From positions 1-11,220 of the forward strand of contig CAMUBM010000012.1 in NCBI GenBank assembly GCA_947087145.1: 11,220 bases of DNA. Direction: 5' to 3'. Below the pieces are notes generated by a model, which was not told the origin of the DNA, searched no databases, and worked only from the letters and a program-made list of their open reading frames with translations. The translations under genes and the position numbers were made by a program. Positions 6,411 to 11,220 of this stretch are shown piece by piece. Positions within the stretch are counted from its first letter, which is position 1. Every line of letters starts with the position of its first letter. Source of the stretch: an uncultured Mycoplasmatota bacterium. GTDB lineage: Bacteria > Bacillota_I > Bacilli_A > RF39 > UBA660.

Positions 6411-7075
6411 TCTACACCTCGAATGTCTGTAATGACACTTACGTATTTTAAATGTTCAAAATCTACTTCTGGAGTGACTTTGATTTTCTTTTCAATTTCG
6501 TAGTTATCATTTTCTACTTTATTTATTGTACCAATTAAAATGTTTTCTGGATAAAGGGAAATATCACTAGTGGTTACTTGGTCCCCTACTTTTATATTGG
6601 ATTTGTTGTTTATTCCTTCCACCACAAGCTCTTGGTCTTTGTATTTTAGTATTCCATAACTTTCTCCAATTTTAATGGATAGATTTGTATTTTCGTTGAT
6701 TAATAAGTCAACAACACTACTATTTTTACTTGTTTCTTTCACGATACCTACTAACCCTTTTTCGTTAATGACTAAGTTTTTGGAAACAATTCCATTTTTT
6801 TCTCCTTTATAAATGGTGACTTGGTTATTTAAATTGTAAATGTCACGATAAAGAATTTTGGAAGGTTCTAAATGATAAGGAACTGCATCTTCATAGCCAT
6901 AGGCATTTATTAATTCTTGGTATTTTTCTTCTAAAGTATCATTTTTTATTTGGCAAATGGATGTAAATGTTTGGTTTTTTATGTTGGCTTGAAAAAGAAT
7001 TTGGTATACTTCTTCTTTTAAAAGTACTATAACGATAATCAAAATATAAATTCCTATTTTTGTTTTTTTGGTCAT
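6407..7075 (-). CDS. mreC: Rod shape-determining protein MreC
   Basis: MreC is a bitopic membrane protein whose extracytoplasmic part scaffolds the cell-wall elongation complex. From ATG 7075 it has 222 residues. A basic start is followed by one span (about residues 6-20, Ile/Val/Leu rich), a helical dimerisation segment around 25-60 and two beta-barrel subdomains. The family's Val-Ile-Asn-Glu-Lys-Gly-Leu-Val-Gly-Ile-Val turn is near 103-113, and Ile-Lys-Val-Gly-Asp-Gln-Val-Thr-Thr-Ser is near 160-170. A GTG at 7084 is in frame but overlaps the AGGTG ribosome site that serves ATG 7075. It is shorter than the roughly 290 residues of B. subtilis MreC. mreB, normally between radC and mreC, is missing here. 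Confidence 0.9.
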   Translation of the reverse strand: MTKKTKIGIYILIIVIVLLKEEVYQILFQANIKNQTFTSICQIKNDTLEEKYQELINAYGYEDAVPYHLEPSKILYRDIYNLNNQVTIYKGEKNGIVSKNLVINEKGLVGIVKETSKNSSVVDLLINENTNLSIKIGESYGILKYKDQELVVEGINNKSNIKVGDQVTTSDISLYPENILIGTINKVENDNYEIEKKIKVTPEVDFEHLKYVSVITDIRGVE

Positions 7076-7091
7076 ACGTTTCACCTATATT

Positions 7092-7098
7092 TAGTATG
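7092..7098 (-). promoter_or_regulatory. CATACTA motif upstream of mreC
   Basis: The minus strand has CATACTA about 16 bases before the mreC start, the same seven bases found before spoIVB. It fits the sigma-G -10 consensus and partly that of sigma-E, but no matching -35 is found 17-18 bases upstream. It could mark an internal sporulation promoter for mreCD-spoIVFAB, or be chance. Confidence 0.22.
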
Positions 7099-7114
7099 GA
7101 TCTTTTTTTCTTTT

Positions 7115-7795
7115 TTAAAGCATTCCTTGGTCAAAAAAACTAAAGTATTGTGTTTCTCCGATAATAATATGGTCAATCAAAGGAATTTGCAACATCATGG
7201 ATAGTTCTTTTATATTGTTAGTAAATGTAATATCTTCTTTACTTGGAGTGACATCCCCTGTAGGATGGTTGTGTAATAAAATGATTTTAACAGCACTATT
7301 TTTAATGGCTGCATGAAAGATTTCTCTTGGATGTGTTATACTTTTGTTTTGTGTTCCGACAAAAACCGTTTCGTAACTGATTACTTCATTTTTGGTGTTT
7401 AAAAAGACGGCGAATAGTTTTTCTTGGTTGGTATTTACTATTTTTAAGCGGAAATGTTCATATAAACTTTCGGCATTGGTGATTTTTAACTTTTTTAAAT
7501 CTTCTGGAGTGGCAAGTCGTCTTCCTAGTTCTATGGCTGCTATGATGGTAATGGCTTTTGCTTCTTTGATGCCTTTTATTTTTATCAAATCTTTGTATGT
7601 AATGGTGTTCAGTTTACGAAAACTTTTTAGTTGCTTTATCAAACGAATAGATAAGTCTTTTACCGACTCTTCGTGCGTTCCTGTACGGAGTAAAATAGCT
7701 AGTAATTCTTCATTGGATAAATTCTCTGCCCCTTTTTCTTTTAGTTTTTCACGTGGTCTTTCATCAAGGGGTAAATCTTTGATTTTATAACTCAT
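7115..7795 (-). CDS. radC: RadC family JAMM-domain protein
   Basis: RadC/YsxA proteins combine an N-terminal helix-hairpin-helix region with a JAB/JAMM metalloprotease-like domain. Their cellular role is unsettled; the original link to DNA repair is doubtful. The 226 residues are standard length. The opening Leu-Pro-Leu-Asp-Glu-Arg-Pro-Arg-Glu-Lys is the family's signature start. A Gly-Ile-Lys-Glu-Ala-Lys-Ala hairpin lies near 75-81. The metal site is complete: Glu125, His-Asn-His-Pro (175-178), Ser185 and Asp188. It overlaps the upstream SPOR-domain gene by 11 bases and has no good ribosome site of its own, so it is coupled to it. Its position between the spoIIB-like gene and mreC matches B. 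subtilis apart from the missing maf and mreB. Confidence 0.95.
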   Translation of the reverse strand: MSYKIKDLPLDERPREKLKEKGAENLSNEELLAILLRTGTHEESVKDLSIRLIKQLKSFRKLNTITYKDLIKIKGIKEAKAITIIAAIELGRRLATPEDLKKLKITNAESLYEHFRLKIVNTNQEKLFAVFLNTKNEVISYETVFVGTQNKSITHPREIFHAAIKNSAVKIILLHNHPTGDVTPSKEDITFTNNIKELSMMLQIPLIDHIIIGETQYFSFFDQGML

Positions 7796-8210
7796 TGGGT
7801 AAACTTTCTAGGAGATTTTTTAAAACTAGACTTTTATTTTCTTCACTTGTTTGTCTATAAAGTTCGTCGTATTTTTTGACTTCTATTTCTAACTCATCTA
7901 TTACATCTAATTCTTTAACGTAGTAACTATAATTTTTTTCATTAAATATACCTTCTAATATTTCTTTGTTTTCACTGGTGATTCCAATAAACACACGATA
8001 GTATTCGTCGTCCCAAAATATTTTGGCCGTTTCATAACGATTTTTAAAATTGTTCGCATTGTCTTTGTTTTTGAATACTCCTACTTGGAAAGCATATAGA
8101 ACTGGTTTGTTTTTGGCATTTGCTTTTTCTTTAATACTTAGAAAAAATGTCGTTGCTAAAAGTGTTCCTACGATACAAGAAAATAAAATAATTTTTAATG
8201 TTTTTTTCAT
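7785..8210 (-). CDS. Membrane-anchored SPOR-domain protein in the spoIIB position
   Basis: From ATG 8210 (AAGGTG site six bases upstream; a GTG at 8219 is in frame but lies in that site) the protein has 141 residues. A Lys-Lys start leads into one span (about 5-25) and a short linker. A SPOR-like domain follows at about 37-100, with Tyr-Ala-Phe-Gln-Val-Gly-Val-Phe-Lys-Asn-Lys-Asp-Asn-Ala and Tyr-Tyr-Arg-Val-Phe-Ile-Gly. SPOR domains bind peptidoglycan with stripped side chains, usually at division sites. In B. subtilis, SpoIIB, a SPOR protein of the engulfing septum, lies just upstream of maf-radC, so this is probably its positional counterpart. It is much shorter than SpoIIB (about 330 residues), so I leave the symbol blank. 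It heads the radC-mreCD-spoIVFAB operon; no clear promoter is seen. Confidence 0.75.
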   Translation of the reverse strand: MKKTLKIILFSCIVGTLLATTFFLSIKEKANAKNKPVLYAFQVGVFKNKDNANNFKNRYETAKIFWDDEYYRVFIGITSENKEILEGIFNEKNYSYYVKELDVIDELEIEVKKYDELYRQTSEENKSLVLKNLLESLPNEL

Positions 8211-8320
8211 ATACATCACCTTGTCATTGTTATAGCAAAGGAAAAAAAGAAAGTTTGTCGGTTTGTGTCTTTTCCTCTTGTTTTTTCCTTACTTTTTACC
8301 AAAACTCGTTTCTTCTTATT

Positions 8321-8425
8321 TTAAGCGAGACATCACAAAGTTGTTGCTTGTCTTATTAAGGGTGAACACTTTCCTACAAGGATTGTGTTTTTATTATATC
8401 TCCTCCTTTTTGGGTATCTCGCTAA
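8321..8425. repeat. Inverted repeat closing a possible 105-base structured RNA
   Basis: TTAAGCGAGA (8321-8330) faces TCTCGCTAA (8417-8425): six perfect pairs rich in G-C, one bulged A, then three A-T pairs. Inside, on the minus strand, ACAC...GTGT with an inner TCC...GGA forms a second stem near 8385-8365. A GGAGGAG purine run lies near 8405-8399, with no start codon at ribosome-site distance. It fits no riboswitch or tRNA I know. Orientation is uncertain; a TATAAT at 8455-8450 on the minus strand would suit a minus-strand transcript. Confidence 0.4.
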
Positions 8426-8489
8426 TTAAAAATTATTAAGAGGATGCTTATTATAAGTAATGTTATGATTGAACTATTTTTTTACTCAT
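8422..8489 (-). pseudogene. Broken hydrophobic mini-ORF (about 22 residues)
   Basis: A strong ribosome site (GAAGAGGTAG near 8504-8495) precedes ATG 8489, but as written the frame stops after eight codons (Met-Ser-Lys-Lys-Ile-Val-Gln-Ser). After a run of seven A (8483-8477), the frame one base away reads Ser-Ser-Ile-Ile-Thr-Leu-Leu-Ile-Ile-Ser-Ile-Leu-Leu-Ile-Ile-Phe-Asn and stops at 8422. One extra A would join the two halves into a single-span membrane peptide. It may be a decayed small membrane protein, a product of slippage on the A run, or chance in AT-rich sequence. Confidence 0.3.
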
Positions 8490-8585
8490 AAAACTACCTC
8501 TTCCTTTACTACTAGAAATGGAAAACACATTTATAATTCCTCGCAAGTACGCTATAACAAAGTGAAAAAAGGATTACACATCACC

Positions 8586-8690
8586 AAAGTCACAAATTTA
8601 AAGCAAAACAAAAAGAATTGCTAGCCCAATTTTCTTATTTGGCTTATCAATTCTTCTTTTTTGTGCACCAAAACTTAAATTTGACACTTT
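8586..8690. repeat. Imperfect palindrome of about 105 bases
   Basis: The left arm (8586-8626) and right arm (8641-8690) are complementary through three blocks: AAAGT..CAAATTTAA with its inverse near 8675-8690, an A-rich segment facing a T-rich one, and AAGAATTG with CAATTCTT plus AGCC with GGCT around the loop. The whole can fold into one long stem. It begins right after the stop of the zinc-ribbon gene. It may be a long terminator structure or a small non-coding mobile element (MITE-like); no flanking duplication is evident. Confidence 0.5.
8613..8655. terminator. Bidirectional terminator core of the palindrome
   Basis: AAGAATTG (8613-8620) pairs with CAATTCTT (8648-8655), and inside it AGCC (8623-8626) pairs with GGCT (8641-8644). 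On the minus strand TTTGTTTT follows; on the plus strand CTTTTTTG follows. It would end the transcript of the 52-aa and zinc-ribbon genes. Confidence 0.65.
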
Positions 8691-8691
8691 T

Positions 8692-9012
8692 TTATTTTTT
8701 CCTCTTTTCCTTCTTTATTTTTAATATATAGGCTTTCCATTTCGCATTTTTCTCAAATAAAACCCCTTCTAAGATGAGGAATATAACTATTCCGATTGTT
8801 ACAAACCATCCTTCTTCCCATGCGTGCAAAGTATAAATGCCAATAGCTCCAGCCAAAATAAATAACAAAATTTTACCAATTGGTGCAATCTTAAAGAAAA
8901 AATCTTGTAGTTTTTCTATTTCCTTTGCTTCCAAATCTGTTTTGCATTTGGGGCACTTTCCCTCTTTTAGTTCTACATATTCTTCACATTCTTTACAATA
9001 TATTGTTTTCAT
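8692..9012 (-). CDS. Zinc-ribbon membrane protein, 106 aa, function unknown
   Basis: A four-cysteine zinc ribbon sits at the N-terminus: Cys6-x2-Cys9 and Cys20-Pro-Lys-Cys23. After a short charged linker come two hydrophobic segments, about 45-62 (Ile-Gly-Lys-Ile-Leu-Leu-Phe-Ile-Leu-Ala-Gly) and 69-86, then a strongly basic tail ending in a Lys/Arg cluster. The architecture is a zinc ribbon plus two-span membrane protein; I cannot assign a function. ATG 9012 has a good AAGGAGA ribosome site. It lies 15 bases after a 52-residue ORF and is probably co-transcribed with it. The stop is followed directly by a long palindrome carrying a terminator. Confidence 0.8.
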   Translation of the reverse strand: MKTIYCKECEEYVELKEGKCPKCKTDLEAKEIEKLQDFFFKIAPIGKILLFILAGAIGIYTLHAWEEGWFVTIGIVIFLILEGVLFEKNAKWKAYILKIKKEKRKK

Positions 9013-9027
9013 TTCCGTCTCCTTCTT

Positions 9028-9186
9028 CTATTTTAATTCTTGTTTAATATCTATAATTAAATTTACTATTTGCTCTTCAATTTTTTTAGGGAATTCCCCA
9101 TAAAAGGTTTGGGATAGGGAATTTAGTGTTTGCAGAACTACAAACATTCCTTCTTGGTCTTTTGTTATTTCTATTTGTTTTGCCAT
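9028..9186 (-). CDS. Small acidic protein, 52 aa, function unknown
   Basis: This is a short reading frame starting with Met-Ala-Lys-Gln-Ile-Glu-Ile-Thr-Lys-Asp and ending in Ile-Lys-Gln-Glu-Leu-Lys. It is mostly amphipathic helix, with neither a membrane span nor cysteines. The evidence that it is real is a very strong purine-rich ribosome site (GGGAGGGG, 9204-9197) ten bases before ATG 9186, no other usable start, and a stop 15 bases before the well-initiated zinc-ribbon gene. I do not recognise it. A role with the membrane protein next door would be inference from position only. Confidence 0.6.
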   Translation of the reverse strand: MAKQIEITKDQEGMFVVLQTLNSLSQTFYGEFPKKIEEQIVNLIIDIKQELK

Positions 9187-9314
9187 ATGTTCATTTCCCC
9201 TCCCTTTGTTTTAGTTTAACACATAAGTCCTATTACTACCAGGAAATATAAACATTAGAAATATCTTTTCTTATATGATTAAGGCGTATTTATTTTCTAG
9301 AAAGAGGTAGGTTT

Positions 9315-9527
9315 ATGCAAATAAAAGCAAATGATTATAAACCTAAGGAAATTGTTAAGTTTATTCGTGAATGGACTGATTTAACTCAAAATGATTTTGC
9401 AAAATCTATTAATCGTAGTCGAAAGACAATTGAAGGCTATGAGTATGGGACTGTTAATGTTAGTTTAGCGACTTTTCTAAAAATGTGTAAAGAACATAAT
9501 ATTGAAGTTATTGTTCGTAAAAAGTAA
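9315..9527 (+). CDS. XRE-type helix-turn-helix regulator, 70 aa
   Basis: This is a stand-alone DNA-binding domain of the Cro/C1 (XRE) type. The helix-turn-helix spans about residues 23-47: Leu-Thr-Gln-Asn-Asp-Phe-Ala-Lys-Ser-Ile, then Asn-Arg-Ser-Arg-Lys-Thr-Ile-Glu-Gly-Tyr-Glu. A last amphipathic helix and a short strand (Ile-Glu-Val-Ile-Val-Arg) finish it. There is no sensor or dimerisation domain beyond this. ATG 9315 has a GAGGTAGG site. It is one of only two plus-strand genes in the window and has its own strong terminator, so it is an independent unit diverging from the 52-aa gene. GAAATAT occurs twice, 15 bases apart, at 9243 and 9258 in the gap between them and could be an operator. 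Its targets are unknown. Confidence 0.88.
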   Translation: MQIKANDYKPKEIVKFIREWTDLTQNDFAKSINRSRKTIEGYEYGTVNVSLATFLKMCKEHNIEVIVRKK

Positions 9528-9538
9528 TATATTTAATA

Positions 9539-9560
9539 AAAAGGACTTTGTTGTCCTTTT
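9539..9560 (+). terminator. Terminator of the XRE gene
   Basis: AAAAGGAC (9539-9546) and GTCCTTTT (9553-9560) pair perfectly over eight bases around the loop TTTGTT. The T run is the 3' arm itself plus CTT. The A run on the other side makes it usable from both directions. Confidence 0.85.
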
Positions 9561-9616
9561 CTTATGTCTTTAAAGAAGTTATGGGTACTACTATGACTCC
9601 GTCTTCCCTTTTTAAA

Positions 9617-9908
9617 ACTATTATATTATGACATGATTTCCAATTTATTTAACTTTTTTGCTTCATCGATTTTATAAAATATCAGAAATTTTTTACTTTC
9701 TTACTTCGATAATTCAATGTGCAATTTAAAAATATTTTTTATTTGCATAAGGAAATGTTGCAATTGCTTTAATATTATTTATTATTCCTTTCGCTAATTT
9801 TTCCGAGGCAGTTTTATTTTGTAAATTATATCTAATATAGTGGGTTATATTTTCAAAATTAAGTTTTACTAGATTTAGATATTCTATTTTGTATTTGCTT
9901 TTAATCAA
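9617..9908 (-). pseudogene. Decayed RelE/ParE-family toxin gene
   Basis: The open part (TTG 9908 to the stop at 9726, 60 aa) reads like the first two thirds of a RelE/ParE toxin: Lys-Tyr-Lys-Ile-Glu-Tyr-Leu, then His-Tyr-Ile-Arg-Tyr-Asn-Leu, then Ala-Ile-Ala-Thr-Phe-Pro-Tyr. Such toxins run to about 95-100 residues. The rest is present downstream in other frames: Leu-Asn-Tyr-Arg-Ser-Lys-Lys-Val-Lys-Asn-Phe in one, then Leu-Ile-Phe-Tyr-Lys-Ile-Asp-Glu in another, matching the family's Tyr-Arg-x-x-x-Val-Lys-Asn-Phe-Leu-Ile-Phe-Tyr stretch. Adding one T at each of two short T runs (near 9730 and 9687) restores the frame; a further in-frame stop follows after Ile-Met-Ser. The gene is therefore broken at two or more places and should make no active toxin. 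Confidence 0.72.
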
Positions 9909-10029
9909 TAATTTAATGAATACTTTCTATTAATTGCAGTTGAAACATTCCTACCTGTATTACTACAAAAGTGTTCAAATCTTTTTTATCTTGATTATCT
10001 ACACGTACACTTATAATCGATTGTTCCAT
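9905..10029 (-). pseudogene. Decayed RelB/DinJ-type antitoxin gene
   Basis: ATG 10029 follows a good AAGGTG site, and the start Ser-Val-Arg-Val-Asp-Asn-Gln-Asp-Lys-Lys is typical of RelB/DinJ ribbon-helix-helix antitoxins. As written, the frame then loses similarity. With one T added in a T run near 9990 it continues Phe-Glu-His-Phe-Cys-Ser-Asn-Thr-Gly-Arg-Asn-Val-Ser-Thr-Ala-Ile-Asn, the family's conserved DNA-binding helix, and stops at 9905-9907. The C-terminal half that normally wraps the toxin, about 40 residues, is missing, and the toxin start follows at once, so a deletion is likely besides the frameshift. Confidence 0.68.
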
Positions 10030-10066
10030 TGTATCACCTTCTGTTTATATTAGACTTTTTTATATG

Positions 10067-10084
10067 ATGTTGCCAATACAACAT
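10067..10084. promoter_or_regulatory. Candidate operator of the RelBE remnant
   Basis: ATGTTG-CCAATA-CAACAT is a perfect palindrome with six-base arms. On the minus strand it lies just upstream of a TATAAA (near 10066-10061) and about 40 bases before the antitoxin start. That is the position expected for the autoregulatory operator of a ribbon-helix-helix antitoxin. Its survival beside dead genes suggests recent decay. Confidence 0.4.
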
Positions 10085-10130
10085 AATGCATCTAACAAAA
10101 TAAATCTTTTATTTTCCAAAAGAAAAAGGC

Positions 10131-11105
10131 TTAACTTTCGCCTTCTGTTAACATGGTTGTAATAAATATACCATATCCTGTTTTTACATTGTCTACGATA
10201 ACATGGGTAACAGCTCCAATGATTTTATCATTTTGAATAATTGGACTTCCACTCATTCCTTGAACAATTCCTCCTGTTTTGTCTAGCAATTCTTGGTCTG
10301 TAATTTCAAAGTAAAGATTTTTTATTTTATTGTATTCGTTGATTTTTGTGATATTAATTTCGTATTCTTTTACTTCGTTACCTTCTAAAACAGTTAGAAT
10401 GGTTGCTTTCCCTGCTTTGATATCTTTTGGGTCTGCTACTTCCATCACTCGATTGTCTGGTAGACTTGTTGTATAGTTTCCAAATAGTCCATATTGGGTA
10501 TTTTTTCGAATGGTTCCATATACATCTGTTGTTTTAAAATTGGCTTTCTTTTCTCCTGGATCTCCATCACTACTTTTATTGATACCCGTAATGGTACTGT
10601 TGAATATTGTTCCTGTTTTTACTTCTACTCTTTTGTTCGCATTGGCTTCAATAATTTCGTGTCCTAATGAACCAAAGATTTTACTTTCTGGGTCAATATA
10701 GGTTAGTGTCCCAATTCCAGTAATACTATCTTTTACAAATAATCCTGTTTTAAAGACTTTATCTTGTTCTATTAAAGATAATACAGAAGTCATTTCTTTT
10801 CCTTCTCTATTTAGAGTTAATGTCACTTCTCCTTGCTCTAGGTTTCTTTCAATCGCATTGGTTAACTCATTGATTGTACTTACTTCAGTATCTTTGACTT
10901 TTTTTATGTAGTCACCTACTTGAATAGAGGGGTTACTTTTTACATCGTGTCCATTTACTTTGTAAAAACCTACTACTAATATGCCATCACTTTGTATATT
11001 AATTCCAATATTGTCTCCACCGACGATAATTTTATTAGAATAAGCAAAGACGATATTTGGTATCAATAAAAGTAGAGTTATAGCAACTATTTTTATTTTT
11101 TTCAT
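10131..11105 (-). CDS. spoIVB: Stage IV sporulation serine protease SpoIVB (S55)
   Basis: SpoIVB is made in the forespore, secreted into the space between the membranes, cleaves itself and then cuts SpoIVFA, releasing SpoIVFB to activate sigma-K. The 324 residues comprise a Lys-rich start and hydrophobic signal/anchor (about 4-21), a PDZ domain (about 30-112) and the S55 peptidase domain. All three residues known to be essential in B. subtilis are present: His149 in Gly-Ser-Leu-Gly-His-Glu, Asp270, and Ser285 in Gly-Met-Ser-Gly-Ser-Pro. Asp and Ser are 15 residues apart, as in Bacillus. It is about 100 residues shorter than the B. subtilis protein, mostly before the PDZ. ATG 11105 has an AAGGTG site, and a sigma-G-like -10 lies upstream. 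spo0A, which follows spoIVB in Bacillus, is absent here. Confidence 0.95.
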   Translation of the reverse strand: MKKIKIVAITLLLLIPNIVFAYSNKIIVGGDNIGINIQSDGILVVGFYKVNGHDVKSNPSIQVGDYIKKVKDTEVSTINELTNAIERNLEQGEVTLTLNREGKEMTSVLSLIEQDKVFKTGLFVKDSITGIGTLTYIDPESKIFGSLGHEIIEANANKRVEVKTGTIFNSTITGINKSSDGDPGEKKANFKTTDVYGTIRKNTQYGLFGNYTTSLPDNRVMEVADPKDIKAGKATILTVLEGNEVKEYEINITKINEYNKIKNLYFEITDQELLDKTGGIVQGMSGSPIIQNDKIIGAVTHVIVDNVKTGYGIFITTMLTEGES

Positions 11106-11125
11106 TTTATCACCTTACCATTAAC

Positions 11126-11132
11126 TAGTATG
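11126..11132 (-). promoter_or_regulatory. Sigma-G-like -10 element of spoIVB
   Basis: CATACTA on the minus strand fits the sigma-G -10 consensus CATnhTA exactly. Seventeen bases upstream is TTATT (11154-11150), a partial match to the -35 GhATR. Bacillus spoIVB is transcribed by sigma-F and sigma-G in the forespore, so the match is in the expected place. The GG expected in a sigma-F -10 is absent. Confidence 0.45.
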
Positions 11133-11142
11133 GAGATGTTTT

Positions 11143-11183
11143 TTTATAAAATAAAAACAATAATTGGCAGATACCAAATATTG
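11143..11183 (-). terminator. Terminator of the gene at the right edge
   Basis: CAATATTTGG (11183-11174) pairs with CCAATTATTG (11167-11158) with one T-T mismatch around the loop TATCTG, and then TTTTTATTTT follows. It begins directly after a TAG stop at 11186-11184, which supports the end of a gene there. Confidence 0.75.
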
Positions 11184-11220
11184 CTAGTTTATTTTCTTTT
11201 TTCTAAATCTACCTAATATT
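11184..11220 (-). CDS. C-terminal end of a gene cut by the window edge
   Basis: Only about 11 codons are visible: Ile-Leu-Gly-Arg-Phe-Arg-Lys-Lys-Lys-Ile-Asn and TAG. The basic tail alone identifies nothing. The reason to call it is the strong terminator that starts at the base after the stop. In B. subtilis the gene before spoIVB is recN, but this tail is too short to test that. Confidence 0.4.
   Translation of the reverse strand, partial: ILGRFRKKKIN

Larger units (their letters stand above)
8211..8691. other. Gene-poor 480-base gap with repeats and remnants
   Basis: No intact protein-coding gene is visible on either strand. On the minus strand the gap contains, in order of transcription, a palindrome of about 105 bases with a terminator core (8586-8690) and a possible promoter (TTGTTA at 8560-8555, TTATAA at 8536-8531, 18 bases apart). 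It then has a broken hydrophobic mini-ORF (8422-8489), an inverted repeat closing about 105 bases (8321-8425) and about 100 bases of featureless AT-rich leader before the SPOR gene. The last part shows no convincing promoter. Confidence 0.7.

Noticed and set aside
8321..8425. tRNA, T-box or known riboswitch in the inverted repeat
   Set aside because: There is no cloverleaf, no TTC-arm or CCA-like end, no T-box UGGNACC motif, and no conserved core of the common riboswitches.
9315..10029. XRE gene and RelE remnant as one toxin-antitoxin pair
   Set aside because: They are on opposite strands with a strong terminator between, and the toxin remnant already has its own RelB-type partner directly upstream.
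64..10701. Many further open frames antisense to obg, trmB, prp, spoIVFA, radC and spoIVB
   Set aside because: They lie wholly opposite well-supported genes, lack ribosome sites and show low-complexity Ser/Phe/Leu composition typical of antisense AT-rich coding sequence.
1..11220. CRISPR array, insertion sequence, rRNA or tRNA genes
   Set aside because: No regularly spaced repeats, transposase fragments or RNA-gene consensus sequences were seen on either strand.
1..11220. Alternative genetic code with TGA as tryptophan
   Set aside because: trmB and mreC end in TGA at family-appropriate positions and all conserved Trp residues seen are TGG.

Overview
The window is AT-rich chromosome from an endospore-forming, low-GC Firmicute, most likely in or near the Bacilli (a Bacilli/Erysipelotrichia-like gut lineage would fit, but this is inference). 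The evidence is a sporulation protease set (SpoIVB, SpoIVFA, SpoIVFB), an L27 with the Firmicute N-terminal extension beside its processing protease Prp, and gene order that follows the Bacillus subtilis spoIIB-radC-mreCD-spoIVFAB-rplU-prp-rpmA-obg block. TGA serves as a stop (trmB, mreC) and TGG codes Trp, so the standard code applies.

Layout. Nearly everything is on the minus strand, so transcription runs from high to low coordinates. Right end: the tail of a gene running off the edge (11184-11220) and its terminator, then spoIVB with a sigma-G-like -10. Positions 9617-10084 hold a decayed RelB/RelE-type toxin-antitoxin remnant with several single-base frameshifts and a candidate operator. 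Positions 9028-9560 hold a plus-strand XRE-type regulator with its own terminator and a minus-strand pair (a 52-residue protein and a zinc-ribbon membrane protein). Positions 8211-8691 have no intact gene but contain an imperfect palindrome of about 105 bases with a terminator at its centre, a broken hydrophobic mini-ORF and an inverted repeat that may fold as RNA.

The main operon (8210 down to 4627) is tightly packed or overlapping: SPOR-domain protein in the spoIIB position, radC, mreC, mreD, spoIVFA, spoIVFB. A consensus sigma-A promoter lies in the end of spoIVFB and drives an L21-type leader followed by rplU-prp-rpmA, which ends at a terminator. That terminator overlaps a strong trmB promoter. 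trmB is followed by an unrecognised 368-residue gene and then obgE. obgE converges with a DUF192 gene and appears to terminate inside it.

How the genes fit together. SpoIVB (secreted by the forespore), SpoIVFA (inhibitory partner) and SpoIVFB (intramembrane metalloprotease) are the core of the pro-sigma-K checkpoint. MreC/MreD serve cell-wall elongation. L21, Prp, L27, Obg and TrmB serve ribosome and tRNA maturation. Compared with B. subtilis, mreB, minCD, maf and spo0B are missing from their usual places, and spoIVB is not followed by spo0A, so the block is rearranged.
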